From the NCBI RefSeq assembly GCF_020966635.1, contig NZ_JAJKFQ010000029.1, positions 496,001 through 560,000 on the forward strand: DNA of 64,000 nt, in the 5' to 3' direction. Source of the stretch: Stieleria sp. JC731. Lineage in GTDB: Bacteria > Planctomycetota > Planctomycetia > Pirellulales > Pirellulaceae. Position numbers and translations under genes: made by a program. Below, one piece after another: positions 1 through 10,254 of this stretch (position 1 is its first letter; each line of letters begins with the position of its first letter). The notes beneath the pieces were generated by a model, which worked only from the letters and a program-made list of their open reading frames with translations, did not search any database and was not told the DNA's origin.

Positions 1-3000
1 CTGGAGCCGTCCGAACTGCTGCTGCACACCATCGGGCCACGTCACGACGACATTCTCAACCTCAGTCGTTTGCCCGACGCCGGCAACCATCTGCGACTGA
101 TTGCTACACAAGTAGCCATGCCCAGCCAAACGATGAAGCGTTCGCCGCTGTGTTGCGACGCCGTCACCGGAGTCCAGCGGCACATCAAATCGTACAATTG
201 CACCCACGGCATCACGTGTTCCTGCTGTATCGACAAGCTGAAATCCAATCTGCCGATTCGAACGATCCGTCTGATTGATTAACAAGGCAACCGGTTCGGT
301 CGCATGAGTGATTACGCAGTCCGTTAGGCCATCGCGATTCGCATCCAGCGTCATCATCGATCGCCCCACATGCGGTGTTGCAAAGTATTCGCCCAGGGAA
401 GCGTTGTCGAGCGTTTCCCAACGGTTAGCACTGTGCTGGCGAAAGACTTGAAACATTTGAGCGTACGGCGGCGAACGGCTTCCGAAATCACCGATATGCC
501 CGTTGGTGACCAAGAGCTCTTCATATCCATCGTTGTCTAGATCAACCGCTTCGGTCCCGAACGCGACAGACTGCAGCGTTGGTGCTACCAGTTGCCCCAT
601 CGCGCTCGAATCGGCCCAAAGGCCCGGAGACTTCTGTTCGTACAAAATGTTGTATTCACCGGCAAAGCCAGTGACGTAAAAGTCTAAATCGCCATCGTTA
701 TCAAAATCCCAACTCGCAATGCCCATCGAACCTTGATCAAGGGATTGACCATCAACCGCAAGGCCCGCTGATATACCGACCTCGCTGATCGGTGCGTCGG
801 TATCGTTGGTCTTTCGATACAAATGGTTGACCGACGCATCATTGGCGACATAGGCCGCTTGATTAGTCCCATCGAGGTGCCCAACCACGATTCCCAATCC
901 ACGCCCATAGGCCGACGGCGTCAACCATTGCTTGGTGACGTCTTGAAAGGTCCCGTCCGGTTGGCCTTTCAAACATTCATCCGCTGCGGCCCTGAACCGC
1001 AACGGATAACAATTAATCTCGTTGCCCTGACTGTCGTAGCAAGGCTGATCCAACGGCTCCGTCGCATCGCAATAGTTAACGATAAAGAAATCATTGAATC
1101 CGTCTTCATCCAAATCAGCGATCGCACCGCTGCTGCTCCACTGCGTAACGCCAACATCGCCTAACAAATCCGACGCATCGCTAAACGATCCGTCACCGTT
1201 GTTGCGAAACAGCCGGTTCCTTCCCAGATTCAAAACCAACAAATCCGCAAAACCATCGTCGTTGTAGTCACCGACACAAACGCCATGCGAAAAACCTTTG
1301 TCCGAGACCCTGGCCATCGCACCACACGCTGCAAACGAATCACCGAGATTGCGAAACAGTTCAGCGGGTTGGCTATCTTGCTCACCGATCGAACCGCCAG
1401 CTGCGGCCAGACACAAGTCTTGCTTGCCGTCGAGATCAAAGTCGATAACGCCGCCTCCACAGCCCAACGTTTGATGAATTGGGACGCGTGGGCCTTCGAC
1501 CCCGTCACCAACTTCACCGTAAAACCGCAGCCCCCATCGTTCGGCTTGGTTTTCCATGCTTGGCGATTTCGCGAGACGACCAAAGTCTTTGGCTTTCGTT
1601 TCATCAATACCTTCGGCACGAAACTTCACCGCCGGAAACACAGCGACATCAAAACTCAACTCGGGATGTCCGTCTCGACTTAGCCAAGGAGTCGTATTGG
1701 AAAGCTTGGCGACGACCTGGCTGCGCACCTCCTGTAATCGAGTCGACAATTCGGCTGTCAGTGTCGTCGCGACGGCGAGCCAAGCTTCCGCTTCCCAGTA
1801 GCGTCCCAGATCGGCCAGCCCTTCGGCGACAGCAACGGCTTTGGCTTGACTCTGCTGATTACCATCGGCAAAGGTTGCGAATCGCTGCCGAAGCTCCAAC
1901 AGAGCCTCGCGACGCTTGGCAATTCCCTCGGCAATTCCCGCAAGATTAATCTGCTGGCTGAGGTCGCCTAAGTCGCTCTGTCGCAGTGTTGCGATTACGT
2001 CGGCAAGCTTGGACCAGGCAAAGCTGTTGCTCGGATCAGCTCGAGTCGCTTCGGAAAAGCCGCGTGCCGCCTGAAGGTTTTCCTGACGGACCATTGCCCA
2101 TTGACCGACCGCAATCCAATAGCCACAAAACTCTGAAGCGTCTGCAGGTACAGCAGCGAACCAGTCCGGTAAATCCTCGGCCTTTCCTTGAGCCACCAAC
2201 GCTTGGCCCAATAAGGCATGTGCGGGTCCGAAGGACGGGTGTTTTTTTATGATTCGGCGGAGCAATGATTCTGCGCTGGCAACATCGCGTGACTCCAATA
2301 AAGTCTGCGCTCGGCCTAGCAGTGGACGCAGGTCGGATGGGTTGCGCTTCAGAAGTGTGTCGATCGTCCCTGACGAAAACCGTCGGAAACTGGTCTCCGT
2401 CGTCGCCATCAATAGCATCAAGTCAAATTGGCGGGCACGGATCAGTTCTTCCATATGTACCGGAATTTCACCGGTCAGCTGTGCTTCACCAAGAAATCCA
2501 ACCAGCATCCGTCGATACTGATGTGCTTTGGGGTGCGTGTTGACCACTTGGGACAACAGCTCAATCGCGTCATACAGACGCCCTTGTCCGACAAGAGCCT
2601 GAACAGCATGTTGCACACGCTGCCCCTCGGGGCTGAAATTTGATGCCGCGACCGCTTGCACCAAAAGATCGGCAGCCTGTCGTTCGCGGCCAAGCCGACC
2701 ATTGGTGATCGCCGCATCAGTCAAAACATCTGGATCTTCTGGGCTGGCGATCAACGCATCAGCAACCAATTGATCCGCTCGCTGCCAATCTCCTTGCTGA
2801 ACCGCCGCGTGTAAATCTTTACCGGGGTCTTTTGACTTTGAAATTGACTCCGGTTTCTGCTGGCCAGCTTCGTTAGAAGTTTGGGATGAGTGACATCCAC
2901 CGACCATTGCGGCCACCAACATCGCAACGACGACGAAGCAAGCTCGATGTCGCGAACGATCACGCTGCAAATGACGATCAGCTGTTTTCGATTGTTGCAT
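1..3000 (-). CDS. TPR / FG-GAP / ASPIC-UnbV lipoprotein, 3' end cut by window edge
   Basis: The frame is open from an ATG at 3000 to the left edge, so about 1000 residues are visible. By comparison with the paralogue just upstream, roughly 20 C-terminal residues are missing. The N-terminus has a basic stretch, a hydrophobic core and a lipobox VGGC (Cys36), so it is probably a lipoprotein facing the periplasm. The first half is alpha-helical and TPR-like. The second half has FG-GAP/VCBS-type Asp-rich repeats such as WDFDNDGDLDFYVTGF, then an ASPIC/UnbV segment (RDAVGAIVRF, VVVTWPDG). It lies 26 bases downstream of a tandem paralogue on the same strand, which suggests an operon and an old duplication. 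The family is common in planctomycetes and has no proven biochemical role. A calcium-binding beta-propeller presented at the surface is inference. Confidence 0.85.
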   Translation of the reverse strand, partial: MQQSKTADRHLQRDRSRHRACFVVVAMLVAAMVGGCHSSQTSNEAGQQKPESISKSKDPGKDLHAAVQQGDWQRADQLVADALIASPEDPDVLTDAAITNGRLGRERQAADLLVQAVAASNFSPEGQRVQHAVQALVGQGRLYDAIELLSQVVNTHPKAHQYRRMLVGFLGEAQLTGEIPVHMEELIRARQFDLMLLMATTETSFRRFSSGTIDTLLKRNPSDLRPLLGRAQTLLESRDVASAESLLRRIIKKHPSFGPAHALLGQALVAQGKAEDLPDWFAAVPADASEFCGYWIAVGQWAMVRQENLQAARGFSEATRADPSNSFAWSKLADVIATLRQSDLGDLSQQINLAGIAEGIAKRREALLELRQRFATFADGNQQSQAKAVAVAEGLADLGRYWEAEAWLAVATTLTAELSTRLQEVRSQVVAKLSNTTPWLSRDGHPELSFDVAVFPAVKFRAEGIDETKAKDFGRLAKSPSMENQAERWGLRFYGEVGDGVEGPRVPIHQTLGCGGGVIDFDLDGKQDLCLAAAGGSIGEQDSQPAELFRNLGDSFAACGAMARVSDKGFSHGVCVGDYNDDGFADLLVLNLGRNRLFRNNGDGSFSDASDLLGDVGVTQWSSSGAIADLDEDGFNDFFIVNYCDATEPLDQPCYDSQGNEINCYPLRFRAAADECLKGQPDGTFQDVTKQWLTPSAYGRGLGIVVGHLDGTNQAAYVANDASVNHLYRKTNDTDAPISEVGISAGLAVDGQSLDQGSMGIASWDFDNDGDLDFYVTGFAGEYNILYEQKSPGLWADSSAMGQLVAPTLQSVAFGTEAVDLDNDGYEELLVTNGHIGDFGSRSPPYAQMFQVFRQHSANRWETLDNASLGEYFATPHVGRSMMTLDANRDGLTDCVITHATEPVALLINQTDRSNRQIGFQLVDTAGTRDAVGAIVRFDVPLDSGDGVATQRRTLHRLAGHGYLCSNQSQMVAGVGQTTEVENVVVTWPDGVQQQFGRLQ

Positions 3001-3026
3001 CAGAACGCCAGAAGACTTCGAACAAA

Positions 3027-6000
3027 CTACTGCAAGACAAACGCCGTTGGGTCACCTTGGACGATCAAGTATTCCTGGTCACCAGCCAAGGTTCCCAAGG
3101 ACTCGGTCGATCCATCGGGCCAAGTCACCATCACATCGGAGACCTCTGTTGCGTTTCCTAATCCCGCACGCAGTTCCGGATCATTGCTGCAAAAGTAACC
3201 GCTTCCAGACAAAGCCCAAAGCGTTCGCGGTTGCCCGTTGCAGCGAAACCGTACCATTGCTCCGATCGCATCACGGCTAGCCTCACTTCCCACCAATCGA
3301 AACGTGACGTGATGATTTTCTTTGGCCGTTTGATTCACCAATAAACAGATCGGTTCATAGGAGTGTGTTACGACGACATCGCGACGACCGTCCCGATCGG
3401 CGTCCAAGGTCCACAACGCTCGACCTACATGTGACTGCCGAAAATACTCACCCCAAGCATCGTCCTGGATGAGGTCAAAACGCCCTTTTTCACCTCGACG
3501 GAACACTTGCATCGGTTGGGCATAGGGAAGGCTCTCGGGTTCATTGAAGTCGCCAATATGACCGTTGGTCACAATCAGCTCATCCAATCCGTCGTCATCG
3601 AAGTCGATCGCTTGCGTTCCAAAACCGACCAATTGCAAAGTCGGACGGACGAGCCCAAGCTGATTGGTAATGTCCTGCCATAACCCAGGGGCGACCTGAT
3701 CGTACAGGATGTTGTACTCACGCCCGAAACCTGTGACGTAGAAATCCAAATCTCCGTCACCATCAAAGTCGCTACTGGCAACCCCCATCGAAGCTTGCGC
3801 GATGGTTCGTCCGTCGACGGCCAAACCACTTGCCGCTCCACTTTCGATCAGTAGCTGCGGCTCGTTCTCGACAGCGGTGTAGTAGGCGTTGGGCGTCATG
3901 TCGTTGGCGACAAACGCACTGACATGATTTCCGTCCAATGTCCCCGCGACGATACCCAGCCCTCGTCCTGGCATCACATCCGCGATTAGTTCTTCAGACC
4001 GATCTTGAAGCACTCCGTGATCGCTCATCAAGAAGAACTGATCGCGGTGTGCAGGAAATTTCAGCGGATGGCAAGGTCCAGGAACGCCTTGGTCGTCGGG
4101 ACAAGCCTTGTCCATGTCTTTGATCGTGCGACAGTAGTTAGTCGTCATCAGATCCGATCGACCATCGTGATTCAGATCCACGAAGGCACCGCAAGTACTC
4201 CATTCTTGCCAGTCATTGTCATCCAGCAGGGCAGTGCAATCGGTGAAGGTCCCATCGCCGTTGTTTCGCAACAGTCGGTTTTTCCCCAAGTTCGCGAAGA
4301 ACAAATCAGGGAAGCCATCTTCATTGAAATCACCGACCGCGGCTCCTTGCCCGTAGCCTCGATCCCCCACGCCGGCTTGAGTCGTCACCGCGTCAAAGCT
4401 GCCATTGAGATTGCGCAACAATTCGTTGGGCATGGAATCTGTTTTCAACATCGTTCCCCCGGCTCCCATGATCAGAAGGTCATGCCAGCCGTCTCGATCA
4501 AAATCGATCGTACCGCCGCCAACACCGGTCGAACGAATCAATGGCGCGAGCTTGGCATCGTCGGGATTGTTCTTGCCACCGAAACCTGCCAAACCACGAG
4601 CCTCCGTTTCATCAGCTAAAACAACATGCTGATGCGTTCGGACCAGGGGAACCTGAGTCGGTGTACGTTCGCGTTGGCCGTCTTCTAAGTTGGCCAGTGG
4701 TAGCGATGAGAGATCAGCCGCAAGTGCAGGTTGCTCGATCGTGGTGATCCAACTCGGATCTTGCTTCAAACGTTTTAAGATCGCCAGCCGCAAATCGGGA
4801 AGTTGCTTTTCGGGGTCACGCTTCAGTGTTGTTGCGATCGCTGACCAGGCTTCGGCTTCCCAAGTTCGACCTAGCGAAAACAACACCTTCGCGATATTGA
4901 ACGCATCCGTTTGACTGTCTTTTCCGTCCCAAGTGAAATCGTAGTAAACCGCACGAAGCTTCAGCAGCAGCTCAATACGATCATCAACCGCTTGAATTAG
5001 TTCATCGCTGATGACGTTGTCGATCTTGGTATCTGCAAGCTCTGCTTGGTTCGTCAAGTTTGTCCTTTGGATACGTTGCAGGACACCAGTTAACCGAATC
5101 CATGCGTTGCTGTCATTCGGGTCAATGCGAGTCGCTTGCCAATAGGAACGTACCGCGGCGAGGTATTCATCGTTCGCCATCGCCCAGTCACCAATCGTCA
5201 ACCAATAGGCTGGCTGCTGATCCGTTCCTTCGGGAGCCTGCGAAGCCCAATCAGGAATCGCCGAGACGTCATGCTGCTCCATCAGTGCTTGACCGAGCAT
5301 CGCGTATGCTGGCGCAAAGTCAGGATGATGATCAAGGATCTCACGCAGCAGCGTTTCACATTCGAGCGCATCATGCTTGTCGATCAGTTCTTTCGCATCA
5401 CCAAGTCGAACGCGGTAATCGTTCGGATTCCGCTGCATCAGAATGTTGGACGTGTTAAACGAGTACCTTCGCGATGAAGTCTCCGTGACGGCTAGCAGCA
5501 GTGGGACATCGAACGCACGCCTTTTAATGAGATGCTGAAGGTGAGGCTGAGCCAATTCGGGCCGTTCGGCTTCGCCAAGAAACCCGATCAGGTTTTTCCG
5601 ATGTTTCAGGTTCTCTGGGTTGGCAATCAAGTCTTGCTGCAACAGATCGATGGCCGCATACAGTTCGCCGACGTCGATCAGACCTTGGATGGCGAAGTCG
5701 ACTCGCGATGCGGGTTGATAGTTCGCTGCCTGTGCGGCCTGGACCAGCAACTCGGCTGCTTCGCGTTTGCGTCCATTGAGCGCCGCGACCTTTGCCGCGT
5801 CTGTTAACAGGTTTGGATCGTCTTGGCCGGCGATCAAAGCGCGAGGCATGAACTCATCGGCACGCTTCCAATCTTGAGCTTGCATTGCCTGACGCATCTG
5901 TTCATCCGGGGGGATGAGGCGATCGGATTGGTCAGCAACCGCATTTTTATCTTCAGATTTTTTGGCGACATCCGAGCTGGGGGAACACCCGCCGATGACA

Positions 6001-6053
6001 AAGGTGCACAGTAACGCGGTAAAAAATCCAAGGTGGTACTTAACGATCAACAT
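3027..6053 (-). CDS. TPR / seven-bladed FG-GAP / ASPIC-UnbV lipoprotein
   Basis: About 1008 residues. A longer frame begins at a TTG (6071), but the ATG at 6053 places a normal signal peptide and lipobox (VIGGC) at the start, so it is preferred. Residues to about 450 are helical TPR-like repeats (for example EAELLVQAAQAANYQPASR). The rest has seven Asp-rich FG-GAP/VCBS blades, including GDFNEDGFPDLFFANLG, SDFDGDGDLDFYVTGFG and IDFDDDGLDELIVTNGH, then a C-terminal ASPIC/UnbV domain (RDAIGAMVRFRCNG, VMVTWPDGSTESLG). It is the upstream member of a tandem pair with the gene ending at the left edge. It is divergent from the DUF1559 gene at 6456. Exported and lipid-anchored is a confident reading. 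Its molecular task is unknown, and CRTAC1-like adhesion or scaffolding is only an analogy. Confidence 0.88.
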   Translation of the reverse strand: MLIVKYHLGFFTALLCTFVIGGCSPSSDVAKKSEDKNAVADQSDRLIPPDEQMRQAMQAQDWKRADEFMPRALIAGQDDPNLLTDAAKVAALNGRKREAAELLVQAAQAANYQPASRVDFAIQGLIDVGELYAAIDLLQQDLIANPENLKHRKNLIGFLGEAERPELAQPHLQHLIKRRAFDVPLLLAVTETSSRRYSFNTSNILMQRNPNDYRVRLGDAKELIDKHDALECETLLREILDHHPDFAPAYAMLGQALMEQHDVSAIPDWASQAPEGTDQQPAYWLTIGDWAMANDEYLAAVRSYWQATRIDPNDSNAWIRLTGVLQRIQRTNLTNQAELADTKIDNVISDELIQAVDDRIELLLKLRAVYYDFTWDGKDSQTDAFNIAKVLFSLGRTWEAEAWSAIATTLKRDPEKQLPDLRLAILKRLKQDPSWITTIEQPALAADLSSLPLANLEDGQRERTPTQVPLVRTHQHVVLADETEARGLAGFGGKNNPDDAKLAPLIRSTGVGGGTIDFDRDGWHDLLIMGAGGTMLKTDSMPNELLRNLNGSFDAVTTQAGVGDRGYGQGAAVGDFNEDGFPDLFFANLGKNRLLRNNGDGTFTDCTALLDDNDWQEWSTCGAFVDLNHDGRSDLMTTNYCRTIKDMDKACPDDQGVPGPCHPLKFPAHRDQFFLMSDHGVLQDRSEELIADVMPGRGLGIVAGTLDGNHVSAFVANDMTPNAYYTAVENEPQLLIESGAASGLAVDGRTIAQASMGVASSDFDGDGDLDFYVTGFGREYNILYDQVAPGLWQDITNQLGLVRPTLQLVGFGTQAIDFDDDGLDELIVTNGHIGDFNEPESLPYAQPMQVFRRGEKGRFDLIQDDAWGEYFRQSHVGRALWTLDADRDGRRDVVVTHSYEPICLLVNQTAKENHHVTFRLVGSEASRDAIGAMVRFRCNGQPRTLWALSGSGYFCSNDPELRAGLGNATEVSDVMVTWPDGSTESLGTLAGDQEYLIVQGDPTAFVLQ

Positions 6054-6455
6054 TGTTGGGGTGCATCCCAAAGCGATTCAGCGAGAGATCTCCTAGAGAC
6101 GTAGGTTAAGCGTTAAATACGATGAACCACAGCCAAAGAGTTCCCTAATTTGCGACTGCCAGCCATTATTTGGGAACTATGCTTGATAGCTCGCGTTTAA
6201 CGTGCATGGTGCGTTAACACCTTCAGAAAACTGCCCGAAACCGAACAAATCCACCATTTCGGACTGCACTCTTTTGGCCATCCGGACGGTGCTCGGTACC
6301 CATCATCAATTGCCGTGCAAAATATCTAAGTTCTATTGCGCGATTACACAATTGACGAAACAAAACAAGCGGGCAATTATTTGTTTGTACGCCTTCATTA
6401 GGGCAAAGCATTTTTCCTTTATGTCCTTCTTTCTACTTTTCGGAGACTCTTCTAG
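6054..6455. other. divergent intergenic region, 402 bases
   Basis: It separates the leftward lipoprotein gene from the rightward DUF1559 gene and must hold both promoters. One sigma-70-like candidate is annotated separately for the rightward gene. I see no convincing small gene here. The short frames lack recognisable protein features. Confidence 0.6.
6352..6380 (+). promoter_or_regulatory. candidate sigma-70 promoter for the DUF1559 gene
   Basis: TTGACG, a 17-base spacer, then AATTAT: five of six and four of six matches to the -35 and -10 consensus. It would leave a leader of about 70 bases before the ATG at 6456. Planctomycete promoters are poorly defined, so this is a pattern match only. 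Confidence 0.4.
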
Positions 6456-7715
6456 ATGAGACAAGCTCGTAATCGGGCTGGTGGTTTCACCTTGGTGGAA
6501 CTGCTGGTCGTCATTGCCATCATCGGCATCCTCGTCGGTCTTTTGCTTCCAGCGGTTCAAGCCGCCCGAGAAGCAGCACGACGAATGGCTTGCAGCAATA
6601 ACTTCAAGCAACTCGGCCTCGCGCTACACAACTATCACTCGGCCTACAAGCAACTGCCCCTGATGGGTGGCGGTACCGGGATTGACCACACCGCTGGTAA
6701 CCTTGGCGGACAAGAGTGGTGGCGTCCTTCGAACAACACCAACAACGAATGCTTGAGCATCCACGTTGGTTTGACCCCATTCTTCGAGCAACAAGGCTTG
6801 TGGGATCACATCAGTAACCCCAGCATCCAAACCGTCACCGACGGATACTTGATTCCAGCAAACAACGCGACTTGGCCAGCGATGGGCCCAAGCCCTCGCG
6901 ACCAGTGGGAATACGTGCCATGGGCAACTGAAATCCCAACCCTTCGCTGCCCCAGCGATCCAGGTACCGGCCAACCAGCTTTGGCGCGTTGTAACTACGC
7001 CGCTTGCATGGGTGACTCTTGCCACATCGTTCAACAAGACAACTTCAAGAACAACAACCTGACTCCTGGCGACGGATGGCGTGCGCAGCGTGCATTGGCA
7101 ACCGACCGCGGTTTCTTCGGTGTTCGTCGTGAAGCGAAGTTTCGTGACATCCTCGACGGTCTATCCAACACCGTCGCGATGGGTGAAATCATCTCGGACT
7201 TGGGTGACTTGGACAAACGAAGTGCTGTTTCGGTTAACAACGGTGCACCTTGGGACGCCGTCGGAACCAGCGGTCCTCAGTACCAACCAATCTGGTGTGT
7301 TGATGACAACCAAATCGATCCTGAAAGCCCCAACTTCTGGTGCTTCCAGAACTCGAACTGCAACGACCACCAAAAGGTTCACAGCGATCGTCAGTCGCGT
7401 GGTATGAACTGGGCGTTCTACCAGTGCACCTCGAACCAAGTTTGGACCATCCGTCCTCCAAACTCGGAATCGTGCATGACTGGTCACCAAGACTCCTCCG
7501 GTGCACTGGCTCCAGCTAGCCGTCACCAAGGTGGTGCTCACATCCTGATGGGTGACGGTGCGGTTATCTTCATCACCGATTCGATCGAAGCCGGTGACCA
7601 ACACGCTCCATCGCCAAGCTTCTACTCACGTGCCAAGGGCAGCCCATACGGTCTGTGGGGTGCAATGGGTACACGTGCCGGTAAAGAAGTTGTTGACGAA
7701 GCTCTGAACCAGTAA
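6456..7715 (+). CDS. DUF1559 (SBP_bac_10) pseudopilin-like protein with H-X9-DG motif
   Basis: 419 residues. The N-terminus is a type IV prepilin signal, [20 protein letters not shown], with the expected Glu five residues after the cleavage site, followed by the planctomycete-typical [20 protein letters not shown] helix. The C-terminus carries the diagnostic H-X9-DG motif ([12 protein letters not shown]). Length and layout are standard for DUF1559, a family hugely expanded in planctomycetes and thought to form pilin-like cell-surface fibres. The start is supported by GGAG upstream (TTCGGAGACTCTTCTAG). A strong intrinsic terminator follows at 7751, so it is probably a monocistron. It sits between two divergently placed ASPIC/UnbV lipoprotein loci and just ahead of a multiheme cytochrome gene. 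Expected location is inner membrane or extracellular pseudopilus after prepilin peptidase processing. Confidence 0.95.
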   Translation: MRQARNRAGGFTLVELLVVIAIIGILVGLLLPAVQAAREAARRMACSNNFKQLGLALHNYHSAYKQLPLMGGGTGIDHTAGNLGGQEWWRPSNNTNNECLSIHVGLTPFFEQQGLWDHISNPSIQTVTDGYLIPANNATWPAMGPSPRDQWEYVPWATEIPTLRCPSDPGTGQPALARCNYAACMGDSCHIVQQDNFKNNNLTPGDGWRAQRALATDRGFFGVRREAKFRDILDGLSNTVAMGEIISDLGDLDKRSAVSVNNGAPWDAVGTSGPQYQPIWCVDDNQIDPESPNFWCFQNSNCNDHQKVHSDRQSRGMNWAFYQCTSNQVWTIRPPNSESCMTGHQDSSGALAPASRHQGGAHILMGDGAVIFITDSIEAGDQHAPSPSFYSRAKGSPYGLWGAMGTRAGKEVVDEALNQ

Positions 7716-7750
7716 TTCAAGTTCAGATCAGTCAACCAACTGATAACGAA

Positions 7751-7783
7751 AACCTCGCCTGCGAAAGTGGGCGAGGTTTTTTT
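7751..7783 (+). terminator. intrinsic terminator after the DUF1559 gene
   Basis: Perfect nine-base stem AACCTCGCC / GGCGAGGTT with a ten-base loop, ending in seven T. It lies 35 bases past the stop codon. Confidence 0.9.
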
Positions 7784-8189
7784 GTGCCGTCACTCAATTG
7801 CGATGACGCGATCAAATCTATTCAAGCAAAACAGAAGCACACTCAAACCGCCCACCAGCAGACCAAGTGGACACTTCAGTTTTGAAGCATCGCTGGCCTT
7901 TGCGATCGGTGATTCACAGGTTTAACCTTTCACAAAGTCGTCTTCCACTTCGTAATCCCCGCGGTAAAGAACGCCGCCTTCACGGTGTGAAGGGCGACAA
8001 TAGAAGATCACCCCTTGAGTAGCTGAGATGCGATGACCGGTTGATGCCGCTATGCTCAAGAGCAGCAAAGGGATTTCCCAAAGTTGCTCAGCTTACTTCT
8101 GTAACCTGCGCACACAGCGACGCTCAGCTTCACAGAATCCCTGACTGAAACACTTCACAAACGCACGCCTACGGACCTCGGCGATCGCC
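7784..8189. other. intergenic region before the cytochrome gene
   Basis: About 400 bases without a convincing gene. The one clear structure is an inverted repeat at 7977-7993 (CCTTCAC, three bases, GTGAAGG). It has no T-run, so it may be an operator or RNA hairpin rather than a terminator. The promoter for the downstream cytochrome gene should lie here. Confidence 0.5.
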
Positions 8190-10250
8190 ATGCTTTTCGG
8201 CCGATTTGAAATTTCGAAATCCAATCAGCGATGGCTGCTGATCAACATCGCGATCATTTTTTGCGTCATTGGCTGCAAACCGAGCGAGACTGATCGGCAA
8301 CAGCCAATTAAATCTGACCAGGATCGAACGACGGCCGAAACGAAAAAAAACTCCGATTCAGCGTCGACGAATCCCCCTGCTGTTGGAAAAGGTTCTAACC
8401 GCCAAGCCACTCCGACCGTAGCAACCACCCCGGTCTCAACGTCCAGCCTTCCCGATGGTTATGTTGGAACAGCGAAGTGCGCCAGTTGCCACACGCAGCG
8501 ACACACAAGCTACCTGGGAACTCATCACAGTCGATCGCTTCGATTGGTTGATCCAGAACACGATGCCTCAGTTGGGTGCACGATCGAACATCATCCAAGC
8601 TGGCGACGCTACGAAGTTCAAAAGTCGAAAGGCGATTTGGTCCATCGCGAATTCAAACGCTTCAGTGACTCACCAAACGACATCGCTCAAGTCAACGAAC
8701 TGCCGGTCAAATACGTGATGGGCAGCGGCGCGTTCGCCAACGGCTACCTACTTAACGAAGGCGACTACCTACTGCAATCTCCGGTGACTTGGTACGCCAA
8801 GCGTGATGATTTCGCAATGGCACCGGGCTACGACAAATCAAATCAAGTCGGCCTGTCACGGATGATCGATGATGAGTGCCTGTTCTGTCATGCGGGGCTC
8901 GTCAGTCGACGCGAAGACAATCCGCGAAAACCGGAGATCCATGAACTGGCAATCGGATGCGAACGTTGCCATGGCCCCGGACAAGCCCACACAGATCTTT
9001 ATCAAGCGATTGCCGCGGGAGACAAGAAACAGCGCGATGGCATCGATTCCAAAATCGTGAACCCGACCAGTCTGGATCGATTGCACCTGGAATCGGTCTG
9101 CGCCCAGTGCCACCTCCAAGGAGACGTGGTTGTCCATGCCGCAGACCGATCGATTTGGGATTTTCGTCCCGGCGAAGACATCTCGGAAACACGGTTGCAC
9201 TACAAGAACAAACCGCCGGGCGACTTTGAGAAGGTCTTCACTGGTCACTTTGATCAACTTTGGCAAAGCCGCTGCTACACCGAAACCGAAACCCTGACCT
9301 GTGTCACTTGTCATGACTCACACCATGAAACGCCAATCGATGACCTAGTCCAGTACCGCCGCGAACAATGCAGCGAGTGCCATCAAGAATCGACGGAGCA
9401 ATCGTGTCCTATCGAAGTCGACGATCGCATCTCGGAGAATTCCAACAACTGCGTTGCTTGTCATATGCCATCGATTGACAGCGAAGTCCCACACTCCAGC
9501 ACAACCAGCCACCTGATTGCGGTTTACCGTGACGGCAAACCAGAAGATATCGATTTGGAAGAAAACCGCCTGAGACGACTTCAACCGAAAACAACTCTGA
9601 CTCAATCGGAACTGAACCGTCGCGATCAGCTCGCAAGGCTCTACAACGCGGTCGATCAAACGCAGCTTGGTAACGATGATCCCTTGTCGAAGATTGATGT
9701 AAATGAACTGAAACCGGAGTCATTCGAAGCGATTCTATTTGGCGACAATCGTGACGCGGAAACCTATTCATTGATCGCTCGTATCGCTCAGCTAAAACGA
9801 GAGCGGGTCGCTGGCAACTCTTCACAACAGGCTGAACTAGGAAAGATCGCGTTACAAAATGCCCGGCGAGCTATCGAACTCGAAAAACGTCCTGTTCGCA
9901 GCCGTGAAGCGGCAGTTGAACTACTAGGAACGGCGTTGATGGAATCGGGACAGCCGCAAGCCGCAGTGAACTACCTTATCGAACTTTCAAAGGTCCGCCG
10001 CGTCGCCAGTGACGCCTACAACCTTGCACTGGCGCTGGCCAAGTCCGGCAGAGTCTCTGATGCCGAATCGCTGTTCCGGGAAGCGATTCGAATTGACGGA
10101 TCTTACGCCCCAGCCTATCGATCACTTGCGGTGCTGTACCGTTCGATCAACCCTGAACTCGCCAATCGTGCCGGCCTGATGTCACAGCGTTTATCGACGC
10201 TTCCCAATGAAACGACGCCAGAAACAGCGAATCAGCAGCCAGCGAATTGA
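8190..10250 (+). CDS. heptaheme cytochrome c lipoprotein with C-terminal TPR repeats
   Basis: 686 residues. A lipoprotein signal peptide ends in VIGC (Cys29). A Thr/Ser/Pro-rich linker follows to about residue 85, then a multiheme domain with seven CxxCH heme-attachment motifs: CASCH (97), CLFCH (230), CERCH (257), CAQCH (304), CVTCH (371), CSECH (394) and CVACH (421). The layout resembles the cytochrome c-554 / doubled-CXXCH families. Residues about 480-680 are TPR-like (YNLALALAKSGRVSDAESLF). It should be an electron-transfer protein anchored to a membrane and facing the periplasm. The partner and substrate are unknown. The next gene, on the opposite strand, ends only four bases away and is a TPR/ASPIC-UnbV lipoprotein, suggesting a shared locus. 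No cytochrome maturation genes are in the window. Confidence 0.9.
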   Translation: MLFGRFEISKSNQRWLLINIAIIFCVIGCKPSETDRQQPIKSDQDRTTAETKKNSDSASTNPPAVGKGSNRQATPTVATTPVSTSSLPDGYVGTAKCASCHTQRHTSYLGTHHSRSLRLVDPEHDASVGCTIEHHPSWRRYEVQKSKGDLVHREFKRFSDSPNDIAQVNELPVKYVMGSGAFANGYLLNEGDYLLQSPVTWYAKRDDFAMAPGYDKSNQVGLSRMIDDECLFCHAGLVSRREDNPRKPEIHELAIGCERCHGPGQAHTDLYQAIAAGDKKQRDGIDSKIVNPTSLDRLHLESVCAQCHLQGDVVVHAADRSIWDFRPGEDISETRLHYKNKPPGDFEKVFTGHFDQLWQSRCYTETETLTCVTCHDSHHETPIDDLVQYRREQCSECHQESTEQSCPIEVDDRISENSNNCVACHMPSIDSEVPHSSTTSHLIAVYRDGKPEDIDLEENRLRRLQPKTTLTQSELNRRDQLARLYNAVDQTQLGNDDPLSKIDVNELKPESFEAILFGDNRDAETYSLIARIAQLKRERVAGNSSQQAELGKIALQNARRAIELEKRPVRSREAAVELLGTALMESGQPQAAVNYLIELSKVRRVASDAYNLALALAKSGRVSDAESLFREAIRIDGSYAPAYRSLAVLYRSINPELANRAGLMSQRLSTLPNETTPETANQQPAN

Positions 10251-10254
10251 AACG

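Noticed and set aside
8480..9470. The seven CxxCH motifs read as chance zinc sites
   Set aside because: All seven carry His after the second Cys, in a lipoprotein with heme-protein surroundings, so heme attachment is the better reading.
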